Positions 6,973-14,828 of a stretch of 31,487 nucleotides of DNA are shown here, piece by piece. The notes under the pieces are model-generated. The model had not been told where the DNA came from. It worked only from the letters and a program-made list of their open reading frames with translations, and did no database searches. Position 1 is the first letter of the stretch, and each line of letters begins with the position of its first letter. Position numbers and translations under genes: made by a program. Source of the stretch: Deltaproteobacteria bacterium (GTDB taxonomy: Bacteria > Bdellovibrionota > Bdellovibrionia > JABDDW01); the NCBI GenBank assembly GCA_013287405.1, contig JABDDW010000008.1:1-31487 (forward strand), written 5' to 3'.

Positions 6973-8172
6973 ATGTCTAAGATTGGTCGAAATCACATCT
7001 GTCCATGCGGGAGCAAAAAAAAATTTAAGAAGTGCTGCGGAGACCCCTTAAAGCAAAAATCGTTCGTCCGGCCAACGGAAACTCTACCGGAAATTGCAAT
7101 TCAACGACTAAAAGCGGCGGAGTTGAGAAGGCAACAGCAACAAGGACTAGGCAAACCAATCATCTCCGCAGAATTTAAGAATCATCGCTTTGTGGCAATT
7201 GGTAATGACCTTGTCGTATCTGCTAAGGCTAAGACCTTTCCTGATTTCTTACTGAGCAATTTGCCCACGGTGATGGGTAAAGACTGGTCAGTTGCAGAGA
7301 TGCAGAAAGAATTTGCAGCCCGCCATCCCATCTTTCAATGGTACCAACTATTGAGAGACCTTCAAAAGAAATGCCCAAGTGGACCTGATGGGCTCTTTAC
7401 TATGCCTACTACGGGAGCGGCATCCTGCGTTCTTGGTCTTGCTAACAATCTTTATTTGCTCCAACACAACGCTGAATTGCAAAAACGATTTATTGAGAGA
7501 TTGAAAGACATAAATAATTTTCAAGGAGTCTATTACGAACTTATTGTGGCAGGTTGTATGATTCATGCTGGATTTGAACTGGAACTTGAAGATGAGAGTG
7601 ATGAAAGCTCAAAACACTGCGAGTTCTCAGCAATTTCAAAAAAGACCGGCAAGAAATATTGGATAGAAGCAAAGGCACGTTCTGTTATTGGGGTATTAGG
7701 AAAGACAGAATTGAACGGCACCCGCGATAAAGAACCAACAAGCAGCTTGTCGAAACATATTTCAGAAGCCCTCAAAAAACCGGCCGACGCTGAACGTTTT
7801 ATTTTTGTAGATGTAAATGCGCTAGGTAATTTTCAAGAGGCTCAACCAGCATGGGCAAAAAAAGCATGGCAAAAACTAGATGCCCGTGAGAGAGATTTGA
7901 AACCTGAAGAATCTGCATATGTATTTGTAACGAATATGAACTTTCATCTTCACCTGGACGACGCAGTGAAGCCTCATTGCGTTTTGGCACATGGCCTTGG
8001 CATTAAGGATTTTGGCAAGCCTGGCTGGACTACCCTTAAAGAGAAGTATCGTAAGAAACAGAAGCATATTGATGCCCACGAGCCTCGACAACGATGGCGT
8101 CATAAAGAGGGAATAGAATTCGTGCTTCAAATCGGGGGGCAGCTTCATAAGCATAGAGCAGGGCTCGGTTAA
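6973..8172 (+). CDS. SEC-C motif protein with PD-(D/E)xK-like nuclease core, 3' end altered
   Basis: A 399-residue protein. Residues 10-22 hold a zinc-binding SEC-C motif (CPCGSKKKFKKCC), also known from SecA C-termini. The middle holds a pattern of a PD-(D/E)xK nuclease: YYELIVAGCMIHAGFELELE with Glu189 in the first helix, Glu217 in HCEF, and Glu232-x-Lys234 in WIEAKAR, spaced as in restriction-like folds; Asp is replaced by Glu at the second site. The last 25-30 residues (from about residue 370, HEPRQRW onward) are read across the antisense of a DNA polymerase fragment, so the natural C-terminus seems lost at a junction near 8083. It lies at the end of a three-gene module. Cleavage activity is unproven. 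Confidence 0.8.
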   Translation: MSKIGRNHICPCGSKKKFKKCCGDPLKQKSFVRPTETLPEIAIQRLKAAELRRQQQQGLGKPIISAEFKNHRFVAIGNDLVVSAKAKTFPDFLLSNLPTVMGKDWSVAEMQKEFAARHPIFQWYQLLRDLQKKCPSGPDGLFTMPTTGAASCVLGLANNLYLLQHNAELQKRFIERLKDINNFQGVYYELIVAGCMIHAGFELELEDESDESSKHCEFSAISKKTGKKYWIEAKARSVIGVLGKTELNGTRDKEPTSSLSKHISEALKKPADAERFIFVDVNALGNFQEAQPAWAKKAWQKLDARERDLKPEESAYVFVTNMNFHLHLDDAVKPHCVLAHGLGIKDFGKPGWTTLKEKYRKKQKHIDAHEPRQRWRHKEGIEFVLQIGGQLHKHRAGLG

Positions 8173-9305
8173 AAAGGATAGCACACATCCCTTGAATCGG
8201 GTTATTGCGGTGGCGATTCACTTCATTGTCTGCGCCAGAGACATGAATACGAAAGCCGCCGCGCAATTCAATATATCCACGTTGACTGCCATACTTAATA
8301 TTTTCTTGGATGAACTGAAAAAGATCGGGATACGCATTTTCAAGTTGCTTAAACATGGTTTGAATAAAACTGAGTTTCTGTTTCGTATTTTTCGCGACGG
8401 TCTGAGGGGTTTGGCCGTAGAGAATAGCTAAGATGAGTGGCTTGAGCAATTTGCTACGCAGCTCATGGTACTTAATGTTTTTCAGCCTCTCTAACACCAA
8501 TTTTTTCTCAGGCGTTGTAGGGCCCTCCATTATTAGTTTGGCATCCCCTGCGTCGAACCGTGAGGGCACGATGTCCAAACCGAGCTTGAGGTAAACATCG
8601 TACGAATCACAAGCCCGCTGAAGAGCAAGGTCTCCAGACATACATGCGATCAACCAAACTTCAGCCTGCCCAACGTCCATTTCAAAAATCCCGTATCCGG
8701 GTCTCGATGGAACGACGATGGGCCTCAACAATTTATCGAACGGTGACGGCCGCGTGGTTGTGATTCTCCCCGTTTTAGCTTGGAGTTGATGAAATTTCGG
8801 GTGAATAAATCCCTCATCGTCAACAAGATCAAAAATTTTCTCGATTGAAGATTGAGTGGCCTCAAAGTGGCTCATCTGTAGGTGGTCCTTGAAGTACGGA
8901 TGCCGGTCCTTCAATTCTTTGACCTTCTTTTTATCAAGTGACACTTTCCCGTTGCGGTTGGTGACATACGGAAGTAGATCAAGTTTGGCTAGGACAGCCT
9001 TTCGTTGTTTATGGCTCCTAAAGTTTTCAAGACCATAGTGATTTTTCATGAAGAGCATCTTATTTTCGGTGCAAAGGCGCACCCTCTCCTGAACGGGGGC
9101 TAGTTTGTCGGTTGCTACCCGGGCCCCCGCCCATTGATTCGTGGCTAAGTGGGGGATAAGCGGGAAAACAACCTGTTCCAAGTATGTTTGGCCGTGCCCG
9201 ACTAACTGTTTGCAGGACCTTATGGAGTTCCAAATAGTCAAAAATAGATTCTGCCAGAGGAGTATGGGGATCAGTAGGGTTAGTCGTGGGGCTAGTCTGT
9301 AAAGT
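8036..9305 (-). pseudogene. Decayed family A DNA polymerase (frameshifted, truncated at both ends)
   Basis: The main open frame (from TTG 9241) has 401 residues with clear family A polymerase motifs: motif A around MDVGQAEVW (Asp189), template region FHQLQAKTGRITTTRPSP, motif B SKLLKPLILAILYGQ (Lys267, Tyr275-Gly276) and motif C FPLYDAIVVE (Asp381, Tyr in place of His). Upstream, another frame contains ESIFDYLELHKVLQT, which looks like the missing preceding region, and joins the main frame only through a frameshift near 9195-9215; that frame starts right after the stop of the gene at 9306. The end after motif C is only about 18 residues instead of the 40-50 expected. The convergent SEC-C gene overlaps it by 137 bp. 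I infer a dead remnant of a phage- or plasmid-type polymerase. Confidence 0.85.
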
Positions 9306-10007
9306 TCATTGAACGAGGGCGTGGCTAATTTGTATCCAGAAAGGCGACTTATGGAGGTCGATGTACATTACTGTGGCCTGACCCAAAGCCATAAGGAATA
9401 AAGTGTATAAATAAATTTTATGTATATGACGTAAAAAAACGAGATCACAGAGGACGCCCATACAAACTAAGAGGTCCACGGCCACATAGAAGAAATGTCT
9501 CGGAATAATTTGCGGGGGAAATCGTCCAAAGGCGGCCGAAGTGAGAACACAAGTGGCTATGAAAATGAAGCGACGATGGAATTCCGCCCTTTTTCGCCAG
9601 TAGAAGGCGAGAAAAAAGAGAATAGAAAATGCAAGCATATCGAAAAACTGAACGATAAGATCAGCTCGTGCATCAAGAGTTAGTCCCCGAAATTGGGCCA
9701 TGGTTATCGCAGTAGAAATACCTAGTACTGGGATTGCCAGTCCGAAAATGGCGCCAAACCAACCCAAAACGCGATGTATTTTAATCTTTAGAGATCGGAC
9801 TAAAGCTGTTTGCAAGATAAAGAAGAGAACCCAGCCAAAAAAAACAGCAGCATGAATGTAAAGCACCTTCGGACGTGGGACGGAAGAATGCAACAAGTTA
9901 GGGCCAATGGTGTGACTAAACCCAAAGGCCACAATCCCAGCAATGAGAAGGGACGCGTAGAAATAGAAATATTTTTTTAAGCTTATGGTCAGTGTCCCCA
10001 AACCCAT
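9306..10007 (-). CDS. Multi-span membrane protein, DUF2306-like
   Basis: A 233-residue integral membrane protein with about seven hydrophobic segments. Conserved-looking positions include YIHAAVFFGWVLFFILQTA and IKIHRVLGWFGAIFGLAIP, a pattern of membrane His residues followed by an Arg-x-x-Gly that recalls DUF2306 proteins. The function is unknown. The ATG at 10007 has only a weak ribosome binding site. The stop at 9306 directly abuts the polymerase remnant, so the downstream flank has been rearranged. The gene upstream (10054) reads in the same direction with a 46-bp gap. Confidence 0.75.
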   Translation of the reverse strand: MGLGTLTISLKKYFYFYASLLIAGIVAFGFSHTIGPNLLHSSVPRPKVLYIHAAVFFGWVLFFILQTALVRSLKIKIHRVLGWFGAIFGLAIPVLGISTAITMAQFRGLTLDARADLIVQFFDMLAFSILFFLAFYWRKRAEFHRRFIFIATCVLTSAAFGRFPPQIIPRHFFYVAVDLLVCMGVLCDLVFLRHIHKIYLYTLFLMALGQATVMYIDLHKSPFWIQISHALVQ

Positions 10008-10053
10008 TTTGTTGCAAGTTATGACAGACGTCGTCTATCCCATTGATAATTAA

Positions 10054-10749
10054 CTACTGCGGTACACTTTCGTCCAGAGAAACTCGGCTTCGTCCCAAAA
10101 GGTATCCGCAGAAAACGAGAAGAGGGTTTCTCGGAGCAGAACTCTTCTTTAAGAAGGGCCTTTCTTCTGATGAAGCTTCGTTTTCTATTTCAGGGCCTAA
10201 AGAGATGGCTCCAGTATCCAATTTACCAAAAGCCTCAGAAATCTGATTCTGAACCTCTTGTGGACTCTTAATCTGCAACATAAAGAACGTAAGTAAGATC
10301 GCCTGGGAAATGGCGGGGTCAAACTTATAACCATATTCGACGCTGTATTTTAGAATGGCGGCCTGCCGGATTTCTGACATAAGAGGTAATTCAAGAAGCA
10401 AGTTCCTAGGGCGGATTCCCAAAAAAAGATTGGGATCAATTAGGCCATGGCCTAATTTAGAAAGCTGTTCAATTCCCTGCGGAGTAAGGTTTCGGAGAGT
10501 TGATCCCCTGACCCTAAGACTTAATGACGCCTCGGTCTCTTCTCTACCGAAGACTCGGGCCTTTCTAAGTTCCTCATCGGAGAAGTATCTCGCGTAGCTT
10601 TTCATTTCCCGTATAGGGTATTTATCTAATTGGGGCTTTAATTGCTTTATAACCGCAAGGGCCTCCGGCACCTCTGCCTTTGCGGTGCTAAAGGGTAAGA
10701 AAAGGCTCAAAAGGAGCAATATAGCTCTTAATGGTCTGGCTAAGAACAA
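10054..10749 (-). CDS. Exported protein, unknown
   Basis: A 231-residue protein starting at TTG 10749, chosen because GAAGGAG lies 6 nt upstream and the next residues form a signal peptide (LRAILLLLSLFLPFSTAKA, cleavage near residue 25). The mature part is mostly helical and charged, with one Cys near the C-terminus (LLVFCGYLLGRS). I do not recognise the family. The gene lies 158 bp from the left end of the IS4 element, which inserted upstream of it and may carry or disturb its promoter. Confidence 0.75.
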   Translation of the reverse strand: MFLARPLRAILLLLSLFLPFSTAKAEVPEALAVIKQLKPQLDKYPIREMKSYARYFSDEELRKARVFGREETEASLSLRVRGSTLRNLTPQGIEQLSKLGHGLIDPNLFLGIRPRNLLLELPLMSEIRQAAILKYSVEYGYKFDPAISQAILLTFFMLQIKSPQEVQNQISEAFGKLDTGAISLGPEIENEASSEERPFLKKSSAPRNPLLVFCGYLLGRSRVSLDESVPQ

Positions 10750-10906
10750 ATCGGACTCCTTCTAAAACTCCAACCTTCGGAGAGAATGATGATTCGATGC
10801 ATCATTGCAATATTCCAGCCTGAAATTTTGACGTCTAAAGAAATATATCTCTATAAAGATCAATGAGTTAGGCTCTAAAATGTCACTGTGAGTAAATTAT
10901 TTTCAA

Positions 10907-10916
10907 GAGTGTCGAA
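10907..10916. repeat. Left target-site duplication of the IS4 element
   Basis: GAGTGTCGAA occurs here and again at 12314-12323, just outside the two inverted repeats. A 10-bp duplication agrees with IS4-family elements (10-13 bp). Confidence 0.9.
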
Positions 10917-10938
10917 TAATGCCGTTAAGTTTAGCTCA
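10917..10938 (+). repeat. Left terminal inverted repeat of the IS4 element
   Basis: Starts TAATGCCGTTAAGTT and pairs with 12293-12313. It also holds the transposase stop codon. Confidence 0.88.
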
Positions 10939-11989
10939 CATTCCACCTCGTGTTGTTATATGGGAATGGGCTTCTTGGGGACTTGATCTCACGTTTGTAA
11001 CTTCGTGAGTGGCGTTTTCGTGTTTCCGTGGATTTGCGTATAAGTTCGACAAGGTCTTTTAAAACTCCCCGAACTCCTTTTAGTATTTCAAAAAGCTTTG
11101 AAGTGACCCAACCGAAGATAAATTTAAAATTTGGCTTTTTGTAGGTAGTCTTCATGCAATCCTTTGCAGGATTGGTTTTGGATAAAATTTTCAATTTTAC
11201 AAAATTATAGAGCCACACAGCCAAGTAAAGCTCTTGCCTGATCCCGTTGATAGATTTCGAGTGCCACTGCTCTAATTGCATGGTCTGGGTAAAATCCCGA
11301 AAGCTATTTTCCACCTCCCACCTGAGGTTATAAAGACTTCTGATTGTTTTCTCATTCACAAGTCTCAAGGGAAGATTACTTGCAAAATAATCAAACTCCT
11401 TGGTCTTGGGATTAAATATTTTAATCAGGTGTACTGTGATCCCATCTACTTCAACCGTGAGTCTTTTTCTTTTTGATTTAAATATTACCCTCATCTCCGC
11501 GATGACGCTTTCACGCAGTCTAAATAAAAAATAATTATGACAGTCATGATGAAGGTGAATGAGCTTTCTACACCCATAAAGCCTGTCATAAATGGAAAGG
11601 CTATTATCTTCAAATCCCCTCACCATGTCTTCAGCGTCAGCAATTTCATTTAAAGTAGGATGTTCTCTAAGATCTTTTATAACTCCGTTTATGACGTCTA
11701 AAGCAGCCGTCATAAACATCTTGGGCATATAGGACTCTCTGTATTTTGAGACCTTTCTTCCACTGTAGCCAGCAAGGACAATGTCATCTGTTCTGGGAAG
11801 TGTGAGTTGAATGCCGTCGACGGCATAAACGTAGAGCCCATTCCACGTCTTGCGGTGACGATTCATTTTTTTATTAAGATCAATGAGAAGATCTAGAAAA
11901 AATTTAAAACTCACCCTCGCTCGCATTTGCGATAAAGCACTCTTAGACGGAAGATCTACAACTTTGAAGCACTTTGAGAGAGCCTTCAA
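10931..11989 (-). CDS. IS4-family DDE transposase, N-terminus out of frame
   Basis: A 352-residue frame starting at TTG 11989. The DDE signature is seen: the first Asp in VYAVDGIQL, the second in SIYDRLYG, and the Glu in YNLRWEVENSFRDF, which keeps the Y-2-R-3-E pattern of IS4 transposases. The C-terminus is basic (RKRHSRSYKREIK). The same frame stays open and family-like upstream to about 12156 (KFTPRNLFLTLSELVTG, then NNNGYSTAILK), yet contains no ATG, GTG or TTG there. A good ribosome binding site (AAGGAG at 12179-12184) and tandem ATGs at 12170 and 12167 lie in another frame and hit a stop after MMRAR. So the natural start seems to need a one-base shift, and the transposase may be inactive. 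Confidence 0.9.
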   Translation of the reverse strand: MKALSKCFKVVDLPSKSALSQMRARVSFKFFLDLLIDLNKKMNRHRKTWNGLYVYAVDGIQLTLPRTDDIVLAGYSGRKVSKYRESYMPKMFMTAALDVINGVIKDLREHPTLNEIADAEDMVRGFEDNSLSIYDRLYGCRKLIHLHHDCHNYFLFRLRESVIAEMRVIFKSKRKRLTVEVDGITVHLIKIFNPKTKEFDYFASNLPLRLVNEKTIRSLYNLRWEVENSFRDFTQTMQLEQWHSKSINGIRQELYLAVWLYNFVKLKILSKTNPAKDCMKTTYKKPNFKFIFGWVTSKLFEILKGVRGVLKDLVELIRKSTETRKRHSRSYKREIKSPRSPFPYNNTRWNVS

Positions 11990-12207
11990 GATGGCCGTGC
12001 TGTAGCCGTTATTATTGGTTCCTGTGACTAGTTCTGAGAGGGTTAGAAATAAATTTCGAGGGGTGAATTTTCTAGAGCGATTTTCTTTACTTCCGATGAG
12101 ATATTTTTCTTGAAACCGGGACGGAAGTTGATGAGAATTACCCTGTGGGGGCCTAACGCGCCCGCATCATGTCATTGACTCCTTTGTAATTTTTAAAGTT
12201 AATGGCC

Positions 12208-12238
12208 AAAAAGACTTCTCTTATCCAGAAGTCTTTTT
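12208..12238. terminator. Strong hairpin in the IS4 transposase leader
   Basis: Perfect 12-bp stem (AAAAAGACTTCT with AGAAGTCTTTTT) around a 7-nt loop. A TATAAT-like box on the minus strand (12263-12268) lies upstream, so transposase transcripts would run through the hairpin. The plus direction is followed by CTTTTTT. Such structures in IS elements stop read-through from flanking DNA or limit transposase expression. Confidence 0.7.
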
Positions 12239-12292
12239 CTTTTTTCGCTCCCATTTTTGCAAATTATACAGAACTGTCAAAGAAATCTTCGC

Positions 12293-12313
12293 TGAACTAA
12301 CTTAACGGCATTA
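12293..12313 (-). repeat. Right terminal inverted repeat of the IS4 element
   Basis: Reverse complement begins TAATGCCGTTAAGTT and matches the left end at 10917 with one gap further in. Confidence 0.88.
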
Positions 12314-12336
12314 GAGTGTCGAACCAGTGTCGAACC
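12314..12336 (+). repeat. Right target duplication merged with an 11-bp tandem repeat
   Basis: The right copy of GAGTGTCGAA (12314-12323) is the start of two identical head-to-tail units AGTGTCGAACC at 12315-12325 and 12326-12336. On the other strand the unit reads GGTTCGACACT, which resembles a tRNA T-loop, but no tRNA is seen around it. Confidence 0.75.
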
Positions 12337-12376
12337 AGCATTCGTCTACTAACTATACGAAGCTTAGAACTTTAAT

Positions 12377-12413
12377 GCATCGCGTTTTTTTATTGAAAGT
12401 TATTATGCGATGC
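12377..12413. repeat. Inverted repeat before the exported protein gene
   Basis: GCATCGC (12377-12383) and GCGATGC (12407-12413) are 7-bp arms around a 23-nt T-rich loop. The right arm lies inside the proposed promoter spacer, so a regulator-binding site is possible. Confidence 0.4.
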
Positions 12414-12421
12414 GATATGTA
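12393..12421 (+). promoter_or_regulatory. Possible promoter for the 12479 gene
   Basis: TTGAAA (12393-12398), 17-bp spacer, then TATGTA (12416-12421), about 58 bp before the ATG. The -35 box is good and the -10 is weak; unproven. Confidence 0.35.
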
Positions 12422-12478
12422 GCAGCTCTGAATAAGTAGACACTGTTGTCTCCACTTTGTATTAGGAGGATTTCACCG

Positions 12479-13171
12479 ATGAGATTTGGTTTTTTTTGCT
12501 TCGCTTTGGCTGCAGGCCTCGCTCTTTCATTCTTAACGAACACCGCTCCAGCTCAGCAGCCGGTTCCTGGAATTCAACCAAGTCCTCCTGTTCAGCAGCC
12601 TCAACAACCACAGCAAGCCCCTGTTCAAGGTCAGGCTCAGCAGCAATACCCTGTCAATAACGGGAACTATGTGGGCGCCCCTCTTGCTCAGTTTCATCCC
12701 ACTTTCCTTCAAGGCCAATGGGTCACATCTTGCCTTGGGTCTAATCCGTTAGAATGGCCTGCTCCAGGGGTTATTCAGGCCATACCTAATACCTATCGCC
12801 AACAAAGTTTTACGTTTAGTTCCGATGGGGTAACCTTTACCGTGCAAGATTTCAGAGACTTTAATTGCCAAGCTCCATTAGGGGCTCCAGCCCATACTGA
12901 AATGGGCACCTGGTATACATCTCTGTATGAGCCAGCCTTCCCAACGTATGCCGAAATCCAGTTGATCATGAATACCTGCAGTGGACTTGGCTGCCATCCT
13001 TACAATCCTGATAGGGAGCCATACTCAAGTGGTAGAGTTATGATAACCCTCTTAGGAAATCGGCTTCACTTTGCTCATCGCTTGGAAGGCGGAATGGGCG
13101 TCCTCATTGATAAAGTTCCACCTTTATATCCTAAGGGTTATGAGCCAACGGCCCTGCCACCCACTAATTAA
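12479..13171 (+). CDS. Exported Gln/Pro-rich protein, unknown
   Basis: A 230-residue protein; the ATG at 12479 is chosen because AGGAGGA lies 8 nt upstream and the signal peptide starts there (RFGFFCFALAAGLALSF, cleavage near the QQP region). The mature N-terminus is a Gln/Pro-rich linker of about 45 residues (repeats of QPQQPQQAP type). The rest is a compact domain with several cysteines (SCLGS, FNCQ, NTCSGLGCHPY) and Trp/Tyr residues. I do not recognise the family. A hairpin terminator follows 24 bp after the stop. It lies downstream of the IS4 insertion, which stops well short of its promoter region. Confidence 0.88.
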   Translation: MRFGFFCFALAAGLALSFLTNTAPAQQPVPGIQPSPPVQQPQQPQQAPVQGQAQQQYPVNNGNYVGAPLAQFHPTFLQGQWVTSCLGSNPLEWPAPGVIQAIPNTYRQQSFTFSSDGVTFTVQDFRDFNCQAPLGAPAHTEMGTWYTSLYEPAFPTYAEIQLIMNTCSGLGCHPYNPDREPYSSGRVMITLLGNRLHFAHRLEGGMGVLIDKVPPLYPKGYEPTALPPTN

Positions 13172-13195
13172 TTAAGATTAGTACAAGGTTACTCT

Positions 13196-13230
13196 AAAAC
13201 CCGCTTAAAACGAGAGCGGGTTTTTTATTT
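13196..13230 (+). terminator. Rho-independent terminator of the 12479 gene
   Basis: 10-bp stem AAAACCCGCT / AGCGGGTTTT (13196-13205 and 13215-13224) with a 9-nt loop and a T-rich tail. The A-rich left arm means it could also act for the converging PilZ gene. Confidence 0.9.
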
Positions 13231-13926
13231 TTTAAATTTACCGAAAACTTCTCGGTGACAGGCGTTGACTAGAAAAGAGATTCTTTGCCTTGTAGCCAAA
13301 GTGATTTTGACAAAGCGACAACCTGCTTTTTTACCGCCTTCACCGGCCTCCAAATGCATCACCTCAGCAAAGAGTCCTTCTAGTGGGTCATATCCTTCAA
13401 TCAGAATTGTTCCGTCGATGACTAGATTCTGTGAGACTCCCTCAATTTCTGTTTGAGGAAGGAACAAAGCCATCCCCCCCTCTGACAAATCGATAATCTT
13501 AAAAGTCTTCTTTAGTGTCGTGGCAAAATAGTTGGCCTTAAGGGTGTTTTCGGGAATTGTAACACGATGGGCCTCTCTTCTCTGCACCTCAAAACCTTGG
13601 TCAAAATCAAGAGCGCATCCATTTTTGGCGTCTCCATCGCTCACAAAAATCGTGGCCGTAAAGCAAAACCAAATTTTACCAATTTCAAAAGCTACAATTG
13701 TGGGAGAAGTCGTAAGAAGGGGACCTGAGACATACTCGAGGTAAAGGTGGGTGCCGTTCCACTTTTTTGCTTTAAAATTTGTAGCTTGAATTCCTGAGGA
13801 GTTTTCTGGTTTGACCAAAAGCTCATTACCGGCTTTGGCAAGACGATCGAATAACGAAGCCTTGTCTCCTTCATCGAGTATGGCCTTAAAAGTTGTTCTT
13901 AAATTTTGAATAGCGGGTTCGCCCAT
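13225..13926 (-). CDS. PilZ-domain protein with N-terminal YcgR-like domain
   Basis: A protein of about 233 residues; the ATG at 13926 (with GGAAAG before it) is preferred over a TTG at 13944. The C-terminal half carries the c-di-GMP-binding PilZ marks: RREAHR (an RxxxR motif) about residue 117, then DLSEGG about residue 146, that is, the D/N-x-S-x-x-G element. The N-terminal 110 residues form a separate beta-rich domain resembling the YcgR N-domain that modulates flagellar or pilus motors. It should act in the cytosol as a c-di-GMP effector. It sits next to a second PilZ gene, read in the same direction, after a 58-bp gap. Confidence 0.88.
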   Translation of the reverse strand: MGEPAIQNLRTTFKAILDEGDKASLFDRLAKAGNELLVKPENSSGIQATNFKAKKWNGTHLYLEYVSGPLLTTSPTIVAFEIGKIWFCFTATIFVSDGDAKNGCALDFDQGFEVQRREAHRVTIPENTLKANYFATTLKKTFKIIDLSEGGMALFLPQTEIEGVSQNLVIDGTILIEGYDPLEGLFAEVMHLEAGEGGKKAGCRFVKITLATRQRISFLVNACHREVFGKFKK

Positions 13927-13984
13927 CTTTCCATTACGCCACAAAGGTTATGGGCCGAAAAGACCAGAACTCCTTACCCCACAG

Positions 13985-14554
13985 TCAATGATTTAGTTTT
14001 TTAGCCAGACTTTGGTTAAATTTGTATTCCAGTGAATCTTGGGGGTGGGAGTGTTCATAAACTCGAGCGGCCACAATAAATCCCGCGACGAGGAGGGCCA
14101 TTATGACTTCTCTATAATAGGGAAGCCAATTCTGTGAACCTTCTAAAGGGAGCAAAGGCGTGACTATGTCCTCTTTGGGTTGGCTCCACCGAATTTTGAG
14201 AGTCTCCTTGCATAATTCTTGGGCAATCAGGGCATCAAATTTAGTTGGAAGATTAACGAACTGAACACCGAATAAATTTACGATTCTGGAGTTTCTAGAT
14301 TCTTGCTTGGACCAGAGTATGCGTCCCTTGCACTCAAAGGAGGTTTCGGCATTCAGGCGAACACTGAGTGAGAGTGTTTGTCCCGCCTTCCTTTTAAAAG
14401 AAGTGGGGGCTCGAAAAGAAAGTCCTAGGGAGCTTAAGTTAACTATACTTCTTGTTGTGAGGGCGTCATCGACCTTAAGTCTCCAAAAATATTCATGTTT
14501 TCGCTCTAGCCGAAAAGCTTGTCTCTTATTATTAGCAAATTCTTGAAGAGCCAT
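13985..14554 (-). CDS. PilZ-domain protein with C-terminal membrane anchor
   Basis: A 189-residue protein with a good ribosome binding site (AAGGGAGA). The PilZ motif sits at the N-terminus: RQAFR (RxxxR, residues 11-15) then NLSSLGLSF (NxSxxG, residues 39-47), in a beta-barrel of about 100 residues. A hydrophobic helix follows near residues 147-167 (YREVIMALLVAGFIVAARVY), so the protein is probably fixed in the inner membrane by its C-terminus with the PilZ domain in the cytosol. It lies upstream of the other PilZ gene and likely shares its transcript. The target of signalling is unknown. Confidence 0.85.
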   Translation of the reverse strand: MALQEFANNKRQAFRLERKHEYFWRLKVDDALTTRSIVNLSSLGLSFRAPTSFKRKAGQTLSLSVRLNAETSFECKGRILWSKQESRNSRIVNLFGVQFVNLPTKFDALIAQELCKETLKIRWSQPKEDIVTPLLPLEGSQNWLPYYREVIMALLVAGFIVAARVYEHSHPQDSLEYKFNQSLAKKLNH

Positions 14555-14828
14555 TTGAATCTCCCTTTCACTGTGTTTTGAGCTTCTTATATGGAAAAAG
14601 TAAGCCAGTCATATAAACCATAACTAATTGATATTACTAGGTTTGATGTGACTCGTGATGTCTGAGATTTTGACACTTGAACGTCTGAAGATCATACATG
14701 CCCAAAGGCTCGTCACCATTGGAGGGACCCATTTGGCTTCCTCTAGCCTATAATAGTCACCGGTTTTTTTGCTTATCTGGATTAAATTGCTTCTCCACCT
14801 GGCTTAAGTTTTGCTCATAATTTTCCCG
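14555..14828. promoter_or_regulatory. Divergent intergenic region
   Basis: About 270 bp between the PilZ gene (minus) and the exported gene (plus). It contains a perfect TATAAT at 14749-14754 on the plus strand, without a matching -35, about 75 bp before the plus gene. Nothing else recognisable. Confidence 0.35.

Larger units (their letters stand above)
10917..12313 (-). mobile_element. IS4-family insertion sequence, 1397 bp
   Basis: The ends are inverted repeats: the left begins TAATGCCGTTAAGTT and the reverse complement of the right begins with the same 15 bases; with one gap about 20 of 22 positions agree. Both are flanked by the same 10-bp sequence, so the element is intact at its ends and arrived by transposition. 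It carries one DDE transposase on the minus strand, whose stop lies inside the left repeat, and a strong hairpin (12208-12238) in the leader on the right side. The exact agreement of the flanking duplications suggests a fairly recent insertion. Confidence 0.93.

Noticed and set aside
8192..8431. 79-residue plus-strand frame
   Set aside because: It is antisense to the polymerase motifs, which are clearly coding in origin.
12315..12336. tRNA gene suggested by GGTTCGA on the minus strand
   Set aside because: No acceptor or anticodon arm could be seen around it; it is a short tandem repeat.
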